NCBI RefSeq assembly: GCF_000003815.2
Contig: NC_049994.1
Span: forward strand, 14,749,790-14,813,789
From: Branchiostoma floridae
Taxonomy: Eukaryota; Chordata; Leptocardii; Amphioxiformes; Branchiostomatidae
DNA length: 64,000 nt
Direction of reading: 5' to 3'
The notes beneath the pieces are model-generated. The model saw only the letters and a list, made by a program, of their open reading frames with translations, did not search any database and was not told the origin of the DNA. Numbering within the stretch: the stretch's first letter is position 1; each line of letters begins with the position of its first letter. The position numbers and the translations under genes were made by a program. Of the stretch, positions 59,215 through 64,000 are shown piece after piece.

Positions 59215-60480
59215 CCAAACCATACGACTGTATCTTGGGCGATTGCATGGAAGAAACTCTTTGGACTTGGTGTTCGTCGGTCTATCCCTCCTTGACCTTG
59301 GACATGCGATTGTCTGTCACAGACAGCAGCGTGTCACGTACAAAGGTGCCTTTTCTGGCTGAGAAACACTCACCTGTGGAGTGGCGCCTCAAGGTACGAA
59401 GCTTTGTCCCCTGGTCTTCCTTGCCCATATAAACGGTGCATCCCCCTCCCATGAGGATACTTCAGCAGGGGCCTGGATGACATGTCTCTTCCAGAGGCCA
59501 GTCTTGCGACACATCCGTCCAAAGTACAAACTGATCTGGACAGTCTAGTTAGCTGGACTGACAGAAACTACATGCAGATCAATCCAACTAAATGGAAGGT
59601 TTTGTTCATATGTTTCTTGCGAAGACTATCCAGACTGTCTGTTCAATACCCAGACTGTTTGTTGGCGCATCTGAACTCGAGGTTGTGTGCATGGCCAAGG
59701 TCCTTGGTGCTATCTTTAAAACCAACTTTAAGTGGACTGCACATGTAGGGGTGATTAATGTTGTGGGTAAAGCCATCCATCCTCCTACGCAGGGACATCC
59801 TACGGCCAAACTGCCTGTCTGGATGTACCCTGCTCTTTCAACCGTCACCCTTAGTTCCTGACCGCCCTGCTTATAAATATCAATGAGGTTAGTATCCCAT
59901 TATACATGCGAGATAGCTTTTGAAAACGGAAAGCCTTTTTTTTGTTCGCCTGTTTTGGGGGGGGGGGGGGGGGCGTCCACAGAAAGTAAGGGTGACGGTT
60001 GAAAGAGCAGGGCAGACAGGCATTTTGGCTGTTGGATGTCCCTGCATAGCGGATGAAGCCAGCCGACTATACATGATTGAGTGTTTGACGAAACACGGTC
60101 TGAGGTCAAACGACTTGTTAGTACTTGTGTAATAGAGTTTGTCAGCCCCACCCTGGAATTCGCTTGCCAAGTTTGCCACCCAGGGCTTACAGTAGTCATG
60201 TATGGTTGAACGTGTCCAGGTCAAAGCCTGTAAGATCATTCTTGGTCGCTCCTACAATGTTTACAGTTCAGTGCTACAGATGTGTGATTTAGGACCTCTA
60301 CATGTTACACGTAAAGCACACTGTTAGAAGTTTGTGTTCAATCCAATTCCCTTGTTCAATCTGAAGTATTTAACTGGCTGCCACCAAGACGCTCTGAAGC
60401 ACATGGAATGGGTTTCAGTTTATATGTTGAACATCAAATTTTAGGAATACCACTTTGCCATATTGTGTCCCCATAATCTT
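59215..60480 (+). pseudogene. Decayed non-LTR retrotransposon reverse transcriptase
   Basis: Conserved RT blocks can be followed across several frameshifts and stops. WKKLFGLGVRRSI occurs near 59247, then APQGTKLCPLVFLAHIN from 59384 (block 5). The catalytic motif is degraded to GLDD (Asp codons at 59476-59481; the family has Y/F-x-D-D) and is followed by MSLPEASL and VQTDLDSLVSWTDRN. KVLGAIFKTNFKWTAHV follows near 59700. After an insertion come SRLYMIECLTKHGLRSNDLL and SPTLEFACQVCHPGL near 60150, and finally a YSSVLQMCDLGPL-like block near 60270. This order matches the CR1/L2-like groups of LINEs. It lies between the two transporter copies, on the opposite strand. Confidence 0.85.
59778..60055. 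mobile_element. Foldback/MITE-like element inserted in the RT pseudogene
   Basis: Arms of about 65-70 bp at 59785-59850 and 59990-60050 are inverted complements (shared cores CAGGGACATCC, CTGCCTGTCTG and CTTTCAACCGTCACCCTTA). The RT homology breaks at VVGKA and resumes at ASRLYMIEC exactly across this segment. The flanks AAGCCATCC (59770-59778) and AAGCCAGCC (60056-60064) look like a 9-bp target duplication with one change. A G run lies at 59957-59973. Confidence 0.7.
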
Positions 60481-60530
60481 TCTCCATAGCTTTTTAGATA
60501 GATTTTTATGTGTTAACATTTCATATAAAA

Positions 60531-60550
60531 TCTCTCTCTCTCTCTCTCTC

Positions 60551-60606
<56 letters not shown>

Positions 60607-60610
60607 ATTA
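60531..60610. repeat. (TC)n-(TA)n microsatellite
   Basis: About 22 nt of TC repeats are followed by about 55 nt of TA repeats, close to the 3' end of the RT remnant. It could mark the tail of that element. Confidence 0.9.
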
Positions 60611-60714
60611 CACCCTCTTGGTTTGAGATAACAAGTTTAATATTGTTTCAAAGTAACGCTACATAGCATACAAAGTCATTACAATGATCAACATGTTTAC
60701 CCAATGGAATAATA

Positions 60715-61445
60715 CATGGAAATCTACGTGGATGTAGCAATACTGAGCGCGTTATGGCAGTATGGCTTACTCTTTGCGTTAAGTAAAAATTCCTGCCCTA
60801 CACGACACAGCAATTTACAACAAACATGACAACTTACCAAACTGCTAAGGGCAGCTACTTGTATATTCGTTTTTAACAAGTGAGGTTTTTCATAAAACTG
60901 ACAAAGTAATTTGGGAATGTTTATACATTGATCATCTTTCGGCGGTGTTAATGACACGTAAATACTATACAGCACGTTTCGTTGACGATATAACGACACC
61001 AAACTGCAAGCTAATGGCATTGCACACAAGTATCACGTCGATAAAAGATAGTAAGCACTCTCTCAGTTCGATCAGTCCATCCTTTGCAGGTGACACCAGG
61101 CTTTTTACAAAGTCCTGTCCAGCATTACAGAGCGAAGCTACGCTTCTAAAAATGACTTTTCTTATTTTCTTGTTTTTTCTTGAACAAAGAAAATTTATCA
61201 TTCAGCATGCATGACATTATTTGCACGATGATCCATATTTGGAGAAACTTTAAGGAACCGATAGTTCTCTTTCGCAAAGAGTTTATACTTACAGCTGGTA
61301 CCTGTAGAATATTGTTCTTGCTGTCAAGAATTCATTTCATTTCATTGCACTTGAAATTGTTACACCCGAATTGAGTATTATGTAGCAAGATTGAACTCTT
61401 GTACAAGAATCTTCTTGTTTTGATAAAAAGATTTCACGACATAAA
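60715..61445 (-). repeat. Duplicated 3' flank of transporter copy B
   Basis: This matches about 55340-55899 downstream of copy A over long stretches. Examples are ACACCCGAATTGAGT, TGTACAAGAATC, CTTTGCGTTAAG and GTTGACTATGTAACGACACC-like sequence. It shows that the duplication unit included non-coding sequence past the stop codon. Confidence 0.75.
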
Positions 61446-61663
61446 TCATATGGAAGTTTCCCTTATAACTACATAATCATAATTCTCTCGTATTCCCTTT
61501 TTGGTGACGTCATCAGACGACGGCGTTTCCATGGCAAACCGTGCCCTGCGTTTGGCAAACACGCGCATGTGCAGTAGGAATGGAACCAGCCCTCCAAGCG
61601 TTGCGCATGCGCCTCCGAATAGGAACGTCACGTCATAGCTGCCTGTGGCGTCACGCAGCGCCC
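61446..61663 (-). CDS. Copy B terminal exon, TM12 and C-tail
   Basis: This 218-nt last exon follows acceptor TTTCCTCAG. It encodes GALRDATGSYDVTFLFGG, TM12 and a tail ending in RETSI before TGA at 61448-61446. The length and the phase are the same as in copy A. Confidence 0.9.
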
Positions 61664-63768
61664 CTGAGGAAAGATGTCAGCAGAATGTGAATATATACAG
61701 CACGTACGTCAGCAGAATTTGAGTACATAAGGCACGTACGTCAACAGAATTTGTGTACATACAACACACAGGCAAGGGCATCGTTTCAAGTTCTGTGATA
61801 CAATGCACATTTTCATCATTTGCACCTTGAATGATACTTTGGTAAAGCCTCCACCAGGGCTTCCTGAAGGATTATGGATAGTTGAATTCTCACAAATACG
61901 GTGACTTATTAGCCAAGAGTGTCAGTCCATCATTTTCCCTTTGTTATCAAGTGTGAACAAACTCCGCTGGCAAAAAGAATTAGCGTACTTGTACGTCCCT
62001 CACATTGATAAGATCTTTTAACCTTTTCCGGAAAAGTGACAATAACATGTTCGGATGTACAATAAACAAACGCAATATTTCAAACCATTGCAATGAAATT
62101 CAATGAGAGTAAGGGGATGGGAAGAAGCAACTTAAGCTAAGGCCACATTTCCAAACCGGGGCCCGGCCGGGCTGCTTGTGGAAACGAAAAAAAAAGTATG
62201 CCTAAAAATATACACAGAAAATGCCCACGCCCACGAATATTCTTTTCACGTCTTGTGTCTCTTGTTATCTTTCAGATCAGTTCAGTTCAGTTCACCTTTA
62301 TTTATACTTGTAAGCCCTGTCGGCCAACATGTAGGCCGTTCTTCCTAGAGGACCAGTTGAGGGGAGGTGTCACGGAAAAAATAAATAAACAAATAGAAAA
62401 TTATTACAAAATATCATACTTTCGTTCCCGAAAGGTGCCCGACCGCGGCTTTCAAAATGTGACGTAGGCCTTACCTGACACCGGTGGTCCGACAAGTCCG
62501 GCCACACCCTGTAAGAATCCGGTGAACCCGAACGCAGCGGGAAGTCTGTCCCCCTCTCCCAGGTCCGCTGTTGCCGTGAGCATTAGAGGGGTGATGGCGC
62601 CGGAAAATAGCCCGAAGATGACACTGTAAGTAGCCATGGAACCGTAGTTGGTGGCAAGCGGCATAAACAGCATGGTCATGCCCAGAAGCGTGGCAGAAGT
62701 GGCATACTGATCGACGGAATTGAGAGGAATATTTTTCCACTTTGACAGAACTGCGACCAGAACGCGACCAGCGATTGTTGTAATGCCGATGATAGACAGA
62801 AGAGAAGCTGCCTGGTAGTCGTCAACACCGAACAGTTTTGCGCGAGGAGCGAGATAAATGTTACTGACTAAATAACTGGACGACATAAGTCCTAATGATA
62901 CAAGGTACAACACAAATGATGTATCTTTCAGGAGGCTACAGTACACGGTGGGAAAGAATCGTTTCGGTTGGTGAACTTTTACGGAAACGTCTTCGACAGA
63001 GTCCTCGCCTTGATCGTGGGTAAGCAAAGCCTCCTTCGTCATAGAGTGCGGAATTCCTCGTACGTCTTGGTCGGGTTTGATGTCAGTAACAAGACGTATT
63101 GGCCGAACTAGAGCACCAAAAGCCGCCATGTTAAGTACAATACCGCCGATTATCACTGACGCACCTCTTGTTCCGTACTCGTCCAACAAGAATTGACAGA
63201 GAGGAGGGAAGCCGAGGGAGCCGATTCCGGATCCCAGTGTTATAAAGCTGTTGGCACGGAGCCGCTTAGTTGTAAAGTATCTCCCAACACTTGTGGACAC
63301 GTTTACCAAACACAGAGAGCCTCCTAACCCTAGTAAAGAAGTGAAAAAAGAAACATATGCTTATAATTACAAACACTGAAAGAACGAACAATATTCACTC
63401 TTGGGATAGTATTGTTTTCTTTTACACAACCAGTTAATATGACCTGCTGACGTTTCGATGCCTATCAGACATCTTCCTCAACTGGAGCTGTAGGTGACGC
63501 TGCATCGGCTACACATAGCGACGAGAAACAGAACTCCAGCTCTGGTATTTTGGGGCCTAAACCGTCTGAAAATAGTTTAGTCTCCCAAGTGTTTTGTTGC
63601 CAATGATGACGGCACTGAACGCACCTGCAATGATTCCGATGGTGATGTAGAGATGGAGAAGTCGAGTCGCGAACCAGCTGAGAGCAAACCCCACCGCTGC
63701 GACCACCCCTCCCGCCATGATGGTCGGACGGAACCCGAACCTGCGGCCGAGGGCACTCGCCACTGGGG
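61446..63768 (-). CDS. SLC16/monocarboxylate transporter-like gene, copy B (5' part outside window)
   Basis: This is a paralogue of the neighbouring copy A. The exons on the minus strand are 63768-63625, 63329-62475 and 61663-61446. Joining them gives 404 residues in one open frame ending in TGA; all introns are GT..AG and phase 1. The TM1 exon with the DGGWGW signature is not present up to 64000 and must lie to the right. The middle exon is 15 nt longer than in A because the acidic loop carries about five extra residues (around VEDVSVKVHQ). TM8 reads SIIGITTIAGRV, with Thr where MCT1 has Asp309 and Arg kept. The protein ends RETSI, whose last three residues fit a class I PDZ ligand, unlike copy A. 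No frameshift or stop is seen, so the gene is probably functional. Confidence 0.92.
62280..62395 (-). mobile_element. Possible LINE/SINE 3' tail in copy B intron
   Basis: On the minus strand the segment ends in ATAAATAAAGGTGAACTGAA and then repeats ACTGA. An AATAAA followed by a short simple repeat is the usual look of a retroposon 3' end. It has no counterpart in the matching intron of copy A. Confidence 0.4.
62475..63329 (-). CDS. Copy B large exon, TM4-TM11 and loop
   Basis: This 855-nt exon runs from acceptor TTTACTAG to donor TCAG/GTAAGG. It contains VGRYFTTKRLRA, the variable acidic loop (LTHDQGEDSVEDV) and the second helical bundle ending LVGPPVSG. Most differences from copy A fall in the loop and around TM7 (VLYLVSLGLMSSSYL against SLYLVSLGLSSSFYL). 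Confidence 0.92.
63625..63768 (-). CDS. Copy B exon with TM3/TM4 region
   Basis: This 144-nt exon lies between acceptor GCCTTTCAG and donor GCAG/GTGCGT. It encodes APVASALGRRFGFRP and the GGVVAAVG and LHLYITIGIIAG stretches, nearly identical to the matching exon in copy A. It is the first copy B coding exon visible from the right edge. Confidence 0.9.
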
Positions 63769-64000
63769 CTGAAAGGCAGACATCAAAGTTAGGGCTGTCC
63801 ATAGGAAAGCATGCTAGACTACACTGAAACAAGGATTCAGGAAAGTATGTGTATACATACACGATACATCTTGAAGTTTTTCAACTGTCATACAACACAA
63901 ATTATTCTCACCTCGAATTTTCAGTCGCACTTCCGTCGACCTTCTTCAGGAGTGACGATTCAGTTACTCTGTTCACGTGCAGGGCCAGATACCTAATGAT

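Noticed and set aside
60260..60480. Separate short gene after the RT remnant
   Set aside because: The residues fit the usual C-terminal end of the same LINE ORF, so it was merged with the RT pseudogene.
63440..63545. Possible exon in copy B intron (GACGTTTCGATGCCTATCAG)
   Set aside because: It resembles a dispersed repeat, has no flanking splice sites in phase 1, and the equivalent intron of copy A lacks it.

Overview
The window looks like eukaryotic, repeat-rich, mostly intergenic DNA from an invertebrate deuterostome. Amphioxus (Branchiostoma) is the best guess. That rests on intron-split animal genes with canonical GT/AG sites, a dense load of short inverted-repeat elements, SINE-like and LINE fragments, and the general look of the repeats. 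I could not run a database search, so the species call is inference.

Only three gene loci are well supported, all on the minus strand. (1) About 15.06-15.89 kb: the terminal exon of an unrecognised gene for a predicted secreted, possibly furin-processed protein with eight cysteines. (2) 55.90-58.73 kb: an almost complete SLC16/monocarboxylate-transporter-like gene (copy A) in four coding exons, missing only its extreme N-terminus. (3) 61.45-63.77 kb: a paralogue (copy B) with the same exon-intron structure; its first coding exon(s) lie beyond the right edge. A and B are a tandem duplication that includes the 3' flank. A decayed non-LTR reverse transcriptase, itself split by a foldback element, lies between them.

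Everything else (0.06-15 kb and 16-55 kb) holds no convincing protein gene. Its main content is (a) palindromic MITE-like elements of at least six families, (b) LINE 3' ends and a tRNA-derived SINE family, and (c) a large number of local direct duplications: 2-8 adjacent copies of units of 19-350 bp, at about 0.8, 4.6, 6.9, 13.9, 17.2, 18.1, 21.7, 25.7, 27.1, 30.5, 30.8, 31.3, 31.8, 39.3, 39.8-41.8, 42.0, 44.4, 45.4, 46.6, 49.7 and 50.4 kb. In two places a mobile element interrupts one copy of such a duplication while a neighbouring copy keeps the empty site. I found no CRISPR-like, operon-like or otherwise clearly novel system. The most informative observations are the transporter pair, the orphan secreted protein and the nested or duplicated repeat architecture.
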